Positions 51,631 through 61,385 of a stretch of 64,000 nucleotides of DNA are shown here, one piece after another. Where the stretch lies: the NCBI RefSeq assembly GCF_000421225.1, contig NZ_ATWL01000010.1, forward strand, positions 62,001-126,000. The letters are read 5' to 3'. The notes under the pieces are model-generated. The model worked only from the letters and a program-made list of their open reading frames with translations, ran no database searches and was not told the DNA's origin. The DNA comes from Ruania albidiflava DSM 18029 (GTDB taxonomy: Bacteria; Actinomycetota; Actinomycetes; Actinomycetales; Beutenbergiaceae). Position numbers and translations under genes: made by a program. The stretch's first letter is position 1. Each line of letters opens with the position of its first letter.

Positions 51631-52332
51631 ATGCCCAACCCCCGCCCGCACACTGCCGTAGCCAGCGCCGATGCGGTGGACGAGGCGGTGGCCCAGACGC
51701 CGCCGAAACCCCGACTGCGCGGCTGGATCCACGCCGTGATGGCGCCGCTGTCGCTGATGGTCGCCCTGGTGCTGGTGATCGGTGCACCGACGCTGACCGG
51801 GAAGGTCACCACGGCGATCTTCGGAGCCGCGACGATCATCCTGTTCGGCACCAGCGCCGTGTACCACCGGGGTACTTGGTCCCCGCAGGCGACCGCCGTG
51901 CTCCGGCGCCTGGACCACTCGAACATCTTCCTGGTGATCGCCGGCACCTACACACCGCTGGCAGCACTGCTGCTGCCCGAGGGCACGGCGCGGCTGCTGC
52001 TCTGGCTGGTCTGGGGCGGGGCGGTGCTCGGGCTGCTGGCCAGGGTCTTCTGGTTGTCCGCACCGCGGTGGCTGTACGTGCCGATCTACATCGCCCTCGG
52101 GTGGGTGGCGGTCGGCTTCCTGCCGGCGTTCTGGTCCTCCGGCGGACCAGCGATCGCGCTGCTGGTGATCATCGGCGGCCTCGGATACACCCTCGGGGCG
52201 GTGGCCTACGGGGTCAAGCGGCCCAACCCGGTGCCGGGCTGGTTCGGGTTCCACGAGATCTTCCACACCGGCACGGTGATCGGCTACGGCTGCCATGCAG
52301 CGGCGATCTACCTGGCCGCGTTCAGCACCTAG
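51631..52332 (+). CDS. Hemolysin III/YqfA (PAQR-like) membrane protein
   Basis: A 233-residue seven-helix protein. Zinc-site motifs of the family are present: FGTSAVYHRGTW (His, about residue 75), RRLDHSNIFLVIAGTYTP (Asp-His, about 92) and FGFHEIFHTGTVIGY with two histidines near the C-terminus. It is similar to adiponectin-receptor-type hydrolases; bacterial function is uncertain. An extended upstream region has TACGAT-like -10 elements. Confidence 0.9.
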   Translation: MPNPRPHTAVASADAVDEAVAQTPPKPRLRGWIHAVMAPLSLMVALVLVIGAPTLTGKVTTAIFGAATIILFGTSAVYHRGTWSPQATAVLRRLDHSNIFLVIAGTYTPLAALLLPEGTARLLLWLVWGGAVLGLLARVFWLSAPRWLYVPIYIALGWVAVGFLPAFWSSGGPAIALLVIIGGLGYTLGAVAYGVKRPNPVPGWFGFHEIFHTGTVIGYGCHAAAIYLAAFST

Positions 52333-52357
52333 CCCCGCCTAGCCTGCCGCACGCCGC

Positions 52358-53188
52358 TCAGCGCTCGAGCGGCTCGAGCGACCCCGGCGCCCCGGGCACC
52401 ACGTGGAACTGACGGTGGATGAGGCTGGGCAGGGTGGTGCGTGCCTGGGCCACAGCATCCGCATCCAGCTCCGAGTGCAGGATCACCGCATCGTTGGCGG
52501 CACCCTGGTCGATCACTGTTCCCCACGGGCTGATCACTGCAGACCGGCCGACCCGCCCCTCGCCGGGCTGGCTAGCCAGCAGCAGGTAGCTGGTGTTCTC
52601 CAGCGCACGGGAGCGGGCGAGCACCTCGAGCTGCTCGACCTTGCCCGGCCCGTCCGCCCAGGCGGCGATCACCACCAGCACCTGCACGCCGGAGTCGGCG
52701 AGGAGCCGGAAGATCTCGGGGAAGCGCAGGTCGTAACACGTAGCCACCCCGATGCGCAGCCCGCCGACCTCGGCGGTGAGCAGGTTGCCCGCCCCGGGAG
52801 GACCGCCGTCGAGCAGGTCTGACTCACGGACCCCGAAGGCATCGAACAGGTGCACCTTGCGATACTCCCCCACCACCTGCCCGTCCGGGCCGACCAGCAC
52901 GGCGAGGTTCTCGCACCGTCCCTGGGCACCGGTGGGCACCATCGTGCCGGCGACCACCCAGACGCCGACCTCGGCCGCTGCGGCGCGCACAGCGGTCAGG
53001 AACAGCCCGTCCCGCGGTTGTGCGAGCTCGCGGGTGAGGCGCGGCGCCCAGCCGGAGGCATACTCGGGCAGCACCACCAGGTGGGCACCTCCACGGGCAG
53101 CGTCCCGCACGGCGGCCGCGCTGCGCTCGGCGGCCGCGGCGGCGTCAGCTCCGGCGGCTAGCTGCACGACAGCGACCGGGAGCCTCAT
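52358..53188 (-). CDS. Carbon-nitrogen hydrolase (nitrilase superfamily)
   Basis: A 276-residue amidase of the nitrilase superfamily. The catalytic triad is seen as Glu in VVLPEYASGW (about residue 41), Lys in GEYRKVHLFDAFG (about 112) and Cys in GVATCYDLRFPEIF (about 150). It hydrolyses an omega-amide such as a deaminated glutathione- or ketoacid-amide-type compound; the substrate is not fixed. Its start overlaps the upstream membrane gene by 4 bp, and that gene overlaps mca, so it may act on mycothiol-related amides, but this is only context. Confidence 0.88.
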   Translation of the reverse strand: MRLPVAVVQLAAGADAAAAAERSAAAVRDAARGGAHLVVLPEYASGWAPRLTRELAQPRDGLFLTAVRAAAAEVGVWVVAGTMVPTGAQGRCENLAVLVGPDGQVVGEYRKVHLFDAFGVRESDLLDGGPPGAGNLLTAEVGGLRIGVATCYDLRFPEIFRLLADSGVQVLVVIAAWADGPGKVEQLEVLARSRALENTSYLLLASQPGEGRVGRSAVISPWGTVIDQGAANDAVILHSELDADAVAQARTTLPSLIHRQFHVVPGAPGSLEPLER

Positions 53189-53526
53189 CGCGTTCTCCCG
53201 CCGCCCTCGTCGGTCGTGGAGCGATCCGGCACCTCCGGGGACCCTGCCGGGGGCGGGTCGCCCGGCTCCGTACCGGTGGCGGTCGACCCGGCACCGCTGG
53301 CGTCGGACGCCCCGTGCTCGGTCTCGGCCTCCTGCCGCTGCTGCTCACGGGCCGCGGCGTTCGCCTGGATCCTGCGCTGGTGCCGGGTGAAGGACCAGGC
53401 GAGCAGCACGATCATCACCGCCAGGACGAGGAAGGCGATGAACGCACCGATGCCGGGGCTGGCGTCCTCCGGGTCGATACCGCCGGCCAGGACCAGCGGC
53501 CGGGTGAGCAGCACCGCCGCGCTCAT
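53185..53526 (-). CDS. Small single-pass membrane protein
   Basis: A 113-residue protein from ATG 53526: a hydrophobic region ([21 protein letters not shown], about residues 22-42) followed by an [21 protein letters not shown] coiled-coil-like stretch and a low-complexity Gly/Thr/Pro tail. It lies between mca and a nitrilase with 4-bp overlaps on both sides. A similar small protein commonly follows mca in actinobacteria; its function is unknown. Confidence 0.75.
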   Translation of the reverse strand: MSAAVLLTRPLVLAGGIDPEDASPGIGAFIAFLVLAVMIVLLAWSFTRHQRRIQANAAAREQQRQEAETEHGASDASGAGSTATGTEPGDPPPAGSPEVPDRSTTDEGGGRTR

Positions 53527-54395
53527 CGCCGGACCCCGTGGAACAGGTCGTCCTCCGGAGTCTGCACGTCCACCCGGGACTGGGCCAGCTCGAACTCCTC
53601 CACCGGCCAGGCGACCTTCTCGATGTCCCGAGGCACGGCGAAGAAGAAGCCGTCCGGGTCGATCTGGGTGGCATGCGCCAGCAACGCCCGGTCCCGCTGG
53701 TCGAAGTAGTCGGCGCACTCGATCCGGGTGGTCACCTTCTCCGCCCGGTCGTCGCGGTCCCAGCGGTCCATCCAGTCAGCGTACGGCGACTGCCTGCCCG
53801 CCTCGACCAACGCCTCGTGCAGCGCCCGGATGCGGCTGCGGGAGAAGCCGTGGTCGTAGTACAGCTTGGACACCTCCCAGGCCGGGCCGGCCGTGGGGAA
53901 GGCGTCGGGATCGGCAGCAGCGTCGAACGCTGCCACCGACACCTTGTGCGTCATCACGTGGTCCGGGTGTGGGTAGCCACCGTTCTCGTTGTAGGTGGTC
54001 ATCACCTGCGGGCGGAACTCGCGCACCACCCGCACCAGCGCCTCGGTGGCCACCTCCAACGGTTCCAGAGCGAAGCAGCCGGGGGGCAGCGGCGGCAGCG
54101 GGTCACCTTCGGGCAGCCCGGAGTCCACGAACCCGAGCCACTGCTGGGAGATGCCGAGCGCATCGGCAGCAGCAGCCATCTCTCGGCGCCGGAACCCGGG
54201 CATGTCCCGCAGCACCTCCGGGTCGCCCTGCAACCGGGGGTTGAGGATGTCGCCGCGCTCACCGCCGGTGCAGGTGACCACCAGTACCTGGACGCCTTCG
54301 GCGGCGTACCGGGCCATCGTTGCCGCTCCCTTGCTCGACTCGTCGTCGGGGTGGGCGTGCACGGCCATCAGCCGCAGTTCCTGTGCGCCGGCCAC
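53523..54395 (-). CDS. mca: Mycothiol S-conjugate amidase
   Basis: A 290-residue Mca. [24 protein letters not shown] carries the HPDD zinc motif (about residues 14-17), [16 protein letters not shown] follows, and the third zinc histidine is in [14 protein letters not shown]. It cleaves mycothiol conjugates, releasing glucosaminyl-inositol and an N-acetylcysteine conjugate for export (detoxification). The longer length and the context (DUF4307 and greA nearby) favour Mca over the biosynthetic paralogue MshB. Confidence 0.92.
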   Translation of the reverse strand: MAGAQELRLMAVHAHPDDESSKGAATMARYAAEGVQVLVVTCTGGERGDILNPRLQGDPEVLRDMPGFRRREMAAAADALGISQQWLGFVDSGLPEGDPLPPLPPGCFALEPLEVATEALVRVVREFRPQVMTTYNENGGYPHPDHVMTHKVSVAAFDAAADPDAFPTAGPAWEVSKLYYDHGFSRSRIRALHEALVEAGRQSPYADWMDRWDRDDRAEKVTTRIECADYFDQRDRALLAHATQIDPDGFFFAVPRDIEKVAWPVEEFELAQSRVDVQTPEDDLFHGVRR

Positions 54396-54488
54396 TGAGG
54401 ATCTCCTGGGGATCGTGGGAGTGTGACAATAGGGACGGACGCTCGCCGACGAGGCAGATCGCGTCCGTCAGACAGGTCCAGTCTAAGG

Positions 54489-54923
54489 ATGTCACGCGTG
54501 GTGGACTCGACGACCCCCTCCGACCGCACGGCCCAGGTGCTCGCCGAGCGGTACGGCGCCCCTGTCCCCGCGCGGCGGCGCCGCCGCGCCCTCTGGTTCA
54601 CTGCCGGCGGGCTCGCAGCGGTCGGGGTGGCCGCGCTGGTGATGATCGGCATCGGGTTCTTCGAACCGGACGCGACCGCCAGCCAGGTGGGCTTCGACGT
54701 GGTAGACGACTCCCGGGTGCACGTGATCTTCGACGTCACCAAGCCGGAGGAGGCCACCGCCACCTGCACGCTGGAAGCGCTGACCGAGGGCTACGGGCAG
54801 GCCGGCATCGTCGACGTGACCATCGGCCCGCAGGACCGCCACACCACCCGGATCTCCGCCGACATCGCTACCACTGAGCTGGCCACCACGGGAGTGATCC
54901 GCGAGTGCCGCCTGGTCGACTGA
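54489..54923 (+). CDS. DUF4307 membrane protein
   Basis: A 144-residue protein from ATG 54489: TAQVLAERYGAP at the N-terminus, one membrane helix (ALWFTAGGLAAVGVAALVMIGIGFF, about residues 36-60) and an extracellular beta-rich part with SQVGFDVVDDSRVHVIFDVTKPEEATATC. It matches the DUF4307 family, which is commonly found beside mca in actinobacteria. Function unknown. Confidence 0.85.
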   Translation: MSRVVDSTTPSDRTAQVLAERYGAPVPARRRRRALWFTAGGLAAVGVAALVMIGIGFFEPDATASQVGFDVVDDSRVHVIFDVTKPEEATATCTLEALTEGYGQAGIVDVTIGPQDRHTTRISADIATTELATTGVIRECRLVD

Positions 54924-54999
54924 ACCGGCAGGCCCGGGATGATCTGCGGGGGCGCGTAGCTCACGCCGTCTGCCTCGGTCAGGTGGGTGGTGACCAGAC

Positions 55000-56418
55000 T
55001 CACCCGTAGGTCGAACCCACCCAGTCCGCCCAGCCCTCCTGCGTCAGGGGCCGCCCGTCGAGCTGCCGGCTCACCTCACCCAGGGACGCTCCCGTGCTCC
55101 GGGCACGGCGGGCGAGCTCGAACGGGTCCAGCCCGATCGTCTCGGCGTAGCCGTATACGCTGGCGCTGAGTGCGTAGGCACAGAGGATCTCCTCACCGGG
55201 AGTGTCGAAGTCGGCGTCGGTGGGATAGTCCCAGCCGTCGGCCAGGCACTCGGTGATCCGTTCGGCCCGCCAGGAGCCAGGTGGGGCGAAGGAGCCGTCG
55301 GAGTCCCACAGCTCCTGGCTGTACTCGGCCCACCCCTCGCTGACCACCCGGGAGCGGTTCTCCGGGACGGGCAGCCAGGCGAAGGCTACGGCGTGGGTGA
55401 GCTCGTGGGCGGCCAGGGACCGTAACGCCTCGGTGGAGGTGAGCCCCTCCGGTCCGACCGTGACCACGCTGGAGCCCCAGGGGGTGGCCGCACCGGTGGC
55501 GGGCTCGGTGGCGATCTGCGGGTCCAGACCGGGGGCGGGCTCGAGGCGCAGCAGCGGGATGGTGAAGCCGGCGAGCTGCTCGTTGCTGCCGCCGGTGTCG
55601 AACCAGGTACCGGCGCGGTCCTCGTCCTCGGTGAGGAAGACGGTGAACCGGTCCACCGGTGCCCTGCCGGTGGCATCCGCGTACCGCTGCAGCACCCAGG
55701 ATGCTGGTTCCTCCAGCTCCCCGCCCAGCTCCTCCAGCAGGTGCGCCTCGGAGTCAGCCACCGCCACCAGCACGTGGTCGGTGTGGCTGGCCCGCAGCGG
55801 GCCGGCATCCCAGGGCTTGACCGGCTCTGTGGTCTGCCACCCGGTGATCTGGCCTTCGCCGCCCGGGGTCACCGAGACCGTGATCCGGTACTGGGCGGCG
55901 GCGAGCAGGTAGTCGCCGGCTTCGGCGTAGTCGGTGGTCGCTCCCGCCTGCGGGGTACCCGGCGTGATGGCACCGAGCCGGATGGTCAGGTCAGCCGATC
56001 CACCGGGTCCGAGGCTCTCCAGCGTCCCGGACTCCACGGAGAGACCGCCGCCGCTCATCCCCAGGGCCATCATGTTGTCCCACCACAGGTTCGCCCCGTC
56101 CGCGGCACCGGGGCCCACCTGGGCGAAGAAGGCCTGCCGGTCCACCTCGGCCAGTGCCTGGTTCAACGTGGCCAGGAACCTGTCGGCGGTGAAGGGTGCG
56201 TCCCCTCCGCTGACCTCTGGCGTGCTCGCGGTCGGTTGCGGAACCTGGGTGACCACGGGAGTGGGCACTGGGTGAGCCTCCGTGCTGCCGCTGATCAGCA
56301 CGGGCAGGTAGCGCAGCCCACCGAGCACGACCGCAGCCACGGCGAGCACCACGAGCGCGGTTGCAGCCACCCGGCGCCACCGCGGGCGGGGCAGCGCCGC
56401 CGGTTCCTCACCCGTCAT
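55000..56418 (-). CDS. Membrane-anchored zinc metallopeptidase-like protein (gluzincin type)
   Basis: A 472-residue protein with one N-terminal membrane helix (ATALVVLAVAAVVLGGLRYLPVL) and a large extracellular part. The zinc motif HELTH is in SLAAHELTHAVAFAW (about residue 345), followed by VSEGWAEYSQELW, whose Glu would be the third zinc ligand, a pattern of the gluzincins. An NTF2-like or lipid-binding region probably precedes it. Substrate unknown. ATG 56418 has GAGGACACG upstream. It is convergent with DUF4307. Confidence 0.78.
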   Translation of the reverse strand: MTGEEPAALPRPRWRRVAATALVVLAVAAVVLGGLRYLPVLISGSTEAHPVPTPVVTQVPQPTASTPEVSGGDAPFTADRFLATLNQALAEVDRQAFFAQVGPGAADGANLWWDNMMALGMSGGGLSVESGTLESLGPGGSADLTIRLGAITPGTPQAGATTDYAEAGDYLLAAAQYRITVSVTPGGEGQITGWQTTEPVKPWDAGPLRASHTDHVLVAVADSEAHLLEELGGELEEPASWVLQRYADATGRAPVDRFTVFLTEDEDRAGTWFDTGGSNEQLAGFTIPLLRLEPAPGLDPQIATEPATGAATPWGSSVVTVGPEGLTSTEALRSLAAHELTHAVAFAWLPVPENRSRVVSEGWAEYSQELWDSDGSFAPPGSWRAERITECLADGWDYPTDADFDTPGEEILCAYALSASVYGYAETIGLDPFELARRARSTGASLGEVSRQLDGRPLTQEGWADWVGSTYG

Positions 56419-56654
56419 CGTGTCCTCACCTGAGCATTCTCGCCCAGGTGAGCATAACCATCGTGCGGAGCGTAGAATTGCGCTCAGCGAGGAATGACGT
56501 TGACCATCAGCGTCGCTCGATCGGTATGATGGCTGTTTCCGCCGCCCCGGCGCGGCCGCATCGGTAGCCAGCCCGGGGACCGGAACTTTCCCGCACCCAC
56601 CCGAGCTTGCGCCGTCGCAGCCGGCGGGCGGCATGACGAAACGAAGGAGGACTC

Positions 56655-57134
56655 GTGTCCGAAACCACATGGCTCACTCAGGATTCCTATGACCGCCTGA
56701 AGGCCGAGTACGACCACCTCGTCGGTGTGGGCCGGACCGACATCGCCGACAAGATCGAGGCTGCCCGTGAGGAAGGCGACCTGAAGGAGAACGGCGGTTA
56801 CCACGCGGCCCGCGAGGAGCAGGCCAAGCAGGAGGCCCGGATCCGGCAGCTGGACGAGCTGCTGCGCAACGCGCAGGTGGGGGAACCGCCGGCCGACGAC
56901 GGTGTGGTCGAGCCTGGCATGGTGGTGACGGTCTCGCTGGCCGGCGAGGAGATCACCTTCCTGCTCGGTTCCCGCGAGGTCGCCGGGGACACCGACCTGG
57001 ACGTCTACTCCTCCGGTTCGCCGCTCGGTGCCGCCATCCTGGACCGCAAGGTCGGCGAGACCGCCGAGTACACCACCCCGAACGGGAAGTCGCTCCAGGC
57101 GAAGATCCTCAAGGCCACGCCCTACGACGGCTGA
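56655..57134 (+). CDS. greA: Transcription elongation factor GreA
   Basis: A 159-residue GreA. An N-terminal coiled coil with TWLTQDSYDRLKAEYDHL, KIEAAREEGDLKENGGYHAAREEQ (tip carrying the acidic DLKEN residues) and the C-terminal FKBP-like domain ending NGKSLQAKILKATPY. It rescues backtracked RNA polymerase. GTG 56655 is preceded by GAAGGAGG. A terminator hairpin follows. Confidence 0.95.
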   Translation: MSETTWLTQDSYDRLKAEYDHLVGVGRTDIADKIEAAREEGDLKENGGYHAAREEQAKQEARIRQLDELLRNAQVGEPPADDGVVEPGMVVTVSLAGEEITFLLGSREVAGDTDLDVYSSGSPLGAAILDRKVGETAEYTTPNGKSLQAKILKATPYDG

Positions 57135-57148
57135 CCCGCACGCTTCGC

Positions 57149-57181
57149 GGTGCCCGCCTGACCCTCGGTCCGGCGGGCACC
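57149..57181. terminator. Hairpin between greA and ilvA
   Basis: GGTGCCCGCC (57149-57158) pairs with GGCGGGCACC (57172-57181), a 10-bp stem with a 13-nt loop, between convergent genes. Confidence 0.65.
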
Positions 57182-57212
57182 GGCGTCTGGGCGCACCCGC
57201 AGACGGGCACGT

Positions 57213-58421
57213 TCAGGCGGGCAGCACGCAGTAGTCGGCCTGCTCCAGTGCGGCGAGCACCTCGGAGCAGTGCTCCGGTCCCTTCGTCTCGCACTGCACG
57301 GCGATGTCCACCTCGTCCACGGCCAGCTCGACGGCGGTGCGTGCGTGGGCGATCTCCAGCACGTTGGCATCCAGGTCGGCCAGGCGGGCCAGCAGTGCGG
57401 CAAGGTTGCCCGGGGTGTCCGGTACCCGCACCTTGAACTGCAGGTACCGGCCGGCGGCGGACATGCCATGGCGGAGCACCTTCATCAGCACCAGCGGGTC
57501 CACGTTCCCACCGGAGAGGATCACCACCACCGGCCCGTCCCAGCCGCCGGGGCGGCGCATCAGCTCGGCCACCCCGGCGGCGCCGGAGGGTTCGACCACG
57601 AGCTTGGCGCGTTCGGTGAGCACCAGCAGCGCCCGGGAGAGGTCCTCCTCGCTGACCGTGTCCACCCGGTGCACGTGCTCGCGCACGAGCTGCAGTGGCA
57701 CGACTCCGGGCCTGCCGATGGCGATCCCGTCGGCCATGGTGTGCATCGTCGTCAACGGCACCGGACGCCCGGCGGCCAGGGAGGCCGGGTAGGCGGCCGC
57801 GCCCTCCGCCTGCACGCCGACCACCTGCACGTGCGGGCCGAGCGTGGCGTGCGTCGCGGCGGCGACGCCGGCGAGCAGGCCACCGCCACCGGTGGGCACC
57901 ACCACAGTGCGCGCTGTGGGCACCTGCTCGGCCACCTCGAGCGCGAGCGTGGCCTGTCCGATCACGATGTCCTCGTGGTCGAACGGGTGGATCACCACCT
58001 GCCCGGTGCGCTCCGCCTCGGCGCGGGCCTCGGCGAGCGCTTCGTCGACAGTGCGCCCGTGCAGTCGCACCTGGGCGCCATATCCGCGGGTGGCGGCCAG
58101 CTTGGGCAACGCAGCACCCTCGGGCATGTAGATGGTGGCGGAGATGCCGAGCATCCGAGCGGCCAACGCCACACCCTGGGCGTGGTTTCCGGCGCTGGCG
58201 GCGAGCACCCCGGCGCGTTGCTGCTCCTGGCTGAGCCGGGACATCCGGGTGTAGGAGCCGCGGATCTTGAACGACCCGCCGGTCTGCAGGTTCTCGCACT
58301 TGAGCCACACCTCCGCCCCGGCGATCTCGCTGAGGGCGCGGCTGTACTGCACCGGCGTGCGCTGCACCACCCCGCGCAGCGCGTCGGCTGCCGCCTGCAC
58401 AGCCTCGAGGGTCAGGCTCAT
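57213..58421 (-). CDS. ilvA: Threonine ammonia-lyase (threonine dehydratase)
   Basis: A 402-residue PLP enzyme. LKCENLQTGGSFKIRGSYTR contains the PLP lysine (about residue 53). ASAGNHAQGVALAA, VVVPTGGGGLLAGVAAA and VILSGGNVDPL (serine/threonine dehydratase motifs) follow, with a C-terminal ACT domain (LQFKVRVPDTPGNLAALLARL). It converts threonine to 2-oxobutyrate for isoleucine synthesis, or degrades it (TdcB type). The single ACT domain suggests the catabolic or ACT-regulated form. ATG 58421 overlaps the upstream AI-2E gene by 4 bp. Confidence 0.9.
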   Translation of the reverse strand: MSLTLEAVQAAADALRGVVQRTPVQYSRALSEIAGAEVWLKCENLQTGGSFKIRGSYTRMSRLSQEQQRAGVLAASAGNHAQGVALAARMLGISATIYMPEGAALPKLAATRGYGAQVRLHGRTVDEALAEARAEAERTGQVVIHPFDHEDIVIGQATLALEVAEQVPTARTVVVPTGGGGLLAGVAAATHATLGPHVQVVGVQAEGAAAYPASLAAGRPVPLTTMHTMADGIAIGRPGVVPLQLVREHVHRVDTVSEEDLSRALLVLTERAKLVVEPSGAAGVAELMRRPGGWDGPVVVILSGGNVDPLVLMKVLRHGMSAAGRYLQFKVRVPDTPGNLAALLARLADLDANVLEIAHARTAVELAVDEVDIAVQCETKGPEHCSEVLAALEQADYCVLPA

Positions 58422-59764
58422 GTACGTCTGGCTCGCACGCGTTGGATCAGCCGGGGCACCTCGCGGTGCGGGTCTCGCCCGCCGTTGAGGTAGTGCAGCA
58501 CCGTATTCGCCACGGCGATCACCGGCACTGCGAACAGGGCACCTACGATCCCGCCGACGATCGTGCCGGTCGCCACGGCCAAGAGGACCGCCACCGGGTG
58601 CAGCTTCAGCGCACGGCTCATCAGCAGCGGCTGCAGCAGGTGGCTCTCCGCCTGCTGCACCAGCAGCACCACGCCGAGCATCGCCACCGCGATCCACACG
58701 CCCTGGTCGACCAGTGCCACGGCTACCGCCACCGACCCGGTGACCACGGCACCCACGATCGGGATGAACGAACCGACGAACACCAGCACCCCGAGCGGCA
58801 GCGCAAGCGGTACACCGAGCAGCCAGGCGCCGACGCCGATGCCCAGACCGTCGATGAAGGCCACCATCACCTGGGTGCGCGCGTAGCTGCCGAGGCTGGT
58901 CCAGGCCTTCTGTCCGGCCACGTCCACCCGGTTCCTGGCGGTCAGCGGGAACAAGCCCACCAGCCAGTGCCAGATCAGCGAGCCGTCCTTGAGGAAGAAG
59001 AACAAGCAGAACAAGGTGATCAGCGAGCCGGCGAACACATGGCCCACCGAGGTGCCCACGGACAATGCTCCGGCGGCGATCGTCTCCGCGTTGGACTCCA
59101 GCTGCTGCTGGATCTGCTGCACGTAGGTGTCGATGTCATCCTGGCTGAGCTGCAGCGGACCGGTGGACAGCCAGCTGAGCAGTTCCTGGAAGCCTTGCCA
59201 GGCGGTGTCGGCCAGGTCCTTGATCCCCGACCCGATCGAGGCACCAGCCAGGGTGAGCAGCCCGCTGAGCAGGATGATCGAACCGAGCATCGTGAGCCCC
59301 GCTCCGGCAGCTCGGGGGATGCGATGCCGCTGCAACCAGTTCACCACGGGCACCAGGAGCGCAGTGAGCAGCGCTGCGACCAGGATCGGCACCACCACGG
59401 TCTTGATCTGGATCAGCCCGACGATCGCCACTGCGGCCGCCAGCACGATCACCAGGAAGCGCCAGGACCACGCCGCCATCCCGCGCACTGCCGGGGTGAC
59501 CGGTGACCGCTGCTGGTCGGACTCGACCACGGCGATCAGCTCACCGTCCTCGTCGCCCTGCTGTTCGGCGGCGAGCGCCGCAGCGGCGCTGAGGGTGACG
59601 TCGTCGGCATCGGTGCCGGCGCCACCGGCCGGCCCGGTCCGCTCCTGCCCGGCGGCAGTCGCACCGTCGCTGCGAACGGCCTCGTCGGGGCCTGCCTCCG
59701 GCTGCTCCGGCCGGGCCCGGCCGGAGCCGTGGCCCTCGTCCGGTGCTGACTCGTCCCTGCGCAT
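58418..59764 (-). CDS. AI-2E family transporter (PerM/UPF0118)
   Basis: A 448-residue protein. A charged, low-complexity N-terminus of about 90 residues precedes eight hydrophobic segments, including VVVPILVAALLTALLVPVVNWL, LITLFCLFFFLKDGSLIWHWL and GVPLALPLGVLVFVGSFIPIVGAVVTG, which are the family signature. Members export small molecules or ions (AI-2, Na+/H+), but specificity is unknown. The start has GGGAGGG upstream; it overlaps ilvA. Confidence 0.9.
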   Translation of the reverse strand: MRRDESAPDEGHGSGRARPEQPEAGPDEAVRSDGATAAGQERTGPAGGAGTDADDVTLSAAAALAAEQQGDEDGELIAVVESDQQRSPVTPAVRGMAAWSWRFLVIVLAAAVAIVGLIQIKTVVVPILVAALLTALLVPVVNWLQRHRIPRAAGAGLTMLGSIILLSGLLTLAGASIGSGIKDLADTAWQGFQELLSWLSTGPLQLSQDDIDTYVQQIQQQLESNAETIAAGALSVGTSVGHVFAGSLITLFCLFFFLKDGSLIWHWLVGLFPLTARNRVDVAGQKAWTSLGSYARTQVMVAFIDGLGIGVGAWLLGVPLALPLGVLVFVGSFIPIVGAVVTGSVAVAVALVDQGVWIAVAMLGVVLLVQQAESHLLQPLLMSRALKLHPVAVLLAVATGTIVGGIVGALFAVPVIAVANTVLHYLNGGRDPHREVPRLIQRVRARRT

Positions 59765-59917
59765 CGCACCACCCTCCCTGGACTGGGTTCAGCGTACCTG
59801 GCGCAGGCGGTTTCACCAGGCGACGCCCGGGGCTCAGGTCGCGCTTGCCGGACGAGCGGGGCCAGCAGCTCGCCGCTGGATCTGGAATACGCCACCGGAG
59901 GAAGCGTTGAGGCAGAG

Positions 59918-60937
59918 GTGAAGAACATCGGTTTCCTGTCCTTCGGGCACTGGACGGACCACCCGCAGTCGATGGTGCGCTCCGCCCGGGACGCCCTGGT
60001 GCAGTCGATCGAGCTCGCGGTGGCGGCCGAGGAGCTGGGCGCGGACGGTGCCTACTTCCGGGTGCACCACTTCGCCCGTCAGCTCGGCTCCCCGTTCCCG
60101 CTGCTGGCCGCGATCGGTGCACGTACCGAGCGGATCGAGATCGGCACCGGTGTGATCGACATGCGGTACGAGAACCCGCTGTACATGGCCGAGGATGCCG
60201 GCGCAGCGGACGTGATCGCCGGCGGACGGCTGCAGCTGGGCATCAGCCGCGGCTCACCGGAGCAGGTGGTCCGGGGTTATGAGTACTTCGGCCATGTGCC
60301 GGCCGAGGGCGAGACAGACGCGGACCTGGCCCGCCGGCACGCTGCCCGGTTCCTCGAGGTGATCGAGGGCGAGAAGTTCGCCGAGCCGAACCCGCGGCCG
60401 ATGTTCCCCAACCCGCCGGGCAAGCTGCGCATCGAACCGCACTCCCCCGGCCTGCGGCGGCGCATCTGGTGGGGTGCCGGCTCACGTGCGACCGCCGAGT
60501 GGACCGCCCAGCAGGGGCTGAACCTGATGAGCTCCACACTGCTCACCGAGGACACCGGCAGACCGTTCCACCAGCTGCAGGCCGAGCAGATCCAGCGGTT
60601 CCGCGATGCGTGGGCGGCAGCCGGGCACGACTGGCAGCCGCGGGTCTCGGTGAGCCGGTCGATCTTCCCGCTGGTCACCGATCTCGACCGGCAGCTGTTC
60701 TGGCGCGACCAGCACAGCAGCGACCAGGTCGGCCAGCTGGAGGGCGGTCTGGCCCGGTTCGGCAAGTCCTACGCCGGTGAGCCGGACCAGCTGGTCGCCG
60801 AGCTGGCCAAGGACGAGGCGGTGGCAGCGGCGGACAGCCTGCTGCTCACCGTGCCGAACCAGCTGGGCGTGGACTACAACGCGCACGTGCTCGCGAGCGT
60901 GCTGCAGCACGTGGCACCTGAGCTCGGCTGGCGCTGA
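59918..60937 (+). CDS. LLM-class flavin-dependent oxidoreductase
   Basis: A 339-residue luciferase-like monooxygenase. The barrel start KNIGFLSFGHWTDHPQSMVR, ELGADGAYFRVHHFARQLGSPFPLLAAIGARTERIEIGTGVIDMRYENPLYMAEDAGAADVIAGGRLQLGISRGSP (beta-alpha repeats) and IWWGAGSRATAEWTAQQGLN are typical of the LLM family. It uses FMN or F420 with an unknown substrate. GTG 59918 has GAGG upstream. Confidence 0.87.
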   Translation: MKNIGFLSFGHWTDHPQSMVRSARDALVQSIELAVAAEELGADGAYFRVHHFARQLGSPFPLLAAIGARTERIEIGTGVIDMRYENPLYMAEDAGAADVIAGGRLQLGISRGSPEQVVRGYEYFGHVPAEGETDADLARRHAARFLEVIEGEKFAEPNPRPMFPNPPGKLRIEPHSPGLRRRIWWGAGSRATAEWTAQQGLNLMSSTLLTEDTGRPFHQLQAEQIQRFRDAWAAAGHDWQPRVSVSRSIFPLVTDLDRQLFWRDQHSSDQVGQLEGGLARFGKSYAGEPDQLVAELAKDEAVAAADSLLLTVPNQLGVDYNAHVLASVLQHVAPELGWR

Positions 60938-61020
60938 CGCTGCGGAATCCCCCGCGCCGAGGAGGTCCGGGGCATCGTGGGCGCCTACGCTCAAGGGCAC
61001 GCAACTATCAGGAGGCACTC

Positions 61021-61275
61021 GTGCAGAGCCGCTTCGCTGCGTTGCTGCTCGGCGATCGGGAGGACCCGCGGCTGAGGCTGGCGGCGCTGTTCGGTGGCGA
61101 GGTGCCACGCGGTGGCCAGCCACCAGAGCCGGCGCTGGCCTGGGCGCGCGAGGTGCTCGCCGGGCGTCCGGGCCCGGTCTCGGAGGTCGAGGCCGTCCGG
61201 CTGCTGCGCGTGGCCGAACCACGCCTGCTGCTGAAGCCTGCGCAGTTCCTGGCCAGGCACGCCGTCCACGGCTGA
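61021..61275 (+). CDS. Hypothetical 84-aa protein
   Basis: A short helical, Leu/Arg/Pro-rich protein from GTG 61021 behind CAGGAGG. QSRFAALLLGDREDPRLRLAALFGG and EVEAVRLLRVAEPRLLLKPAQFLARH are visible. The strong ribosome site and clean frame support expression. No family recognised. Confidence 0.6.
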   Translation: MQSRFAALLLGDREDPRLRLAALFGGEVPRGGQPPEPALAWAREVLAGRPGPVSEVEAVRLLRVAEPRLLLKPAQFLARHAVHG

Positions 61276-61385
61276 GCGCTCTGGCGCGGCCGGAACACCA
61301 CAACCAGGCGTAGCGTTGTCGATGACGGCGGAGCGCGTCTCGCGCAGGACCGTCACCGTTCTACCAGCGCCAGGGAGTCAGGCAG

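Noticed and set aside
54924-54999. Protein-like minus-strand reading between DUF4307 and the metallopeptidase
   Set aside because: Only about 25 codons without a ribosome site, and overlapping DUF4307; not supportable as a gene.
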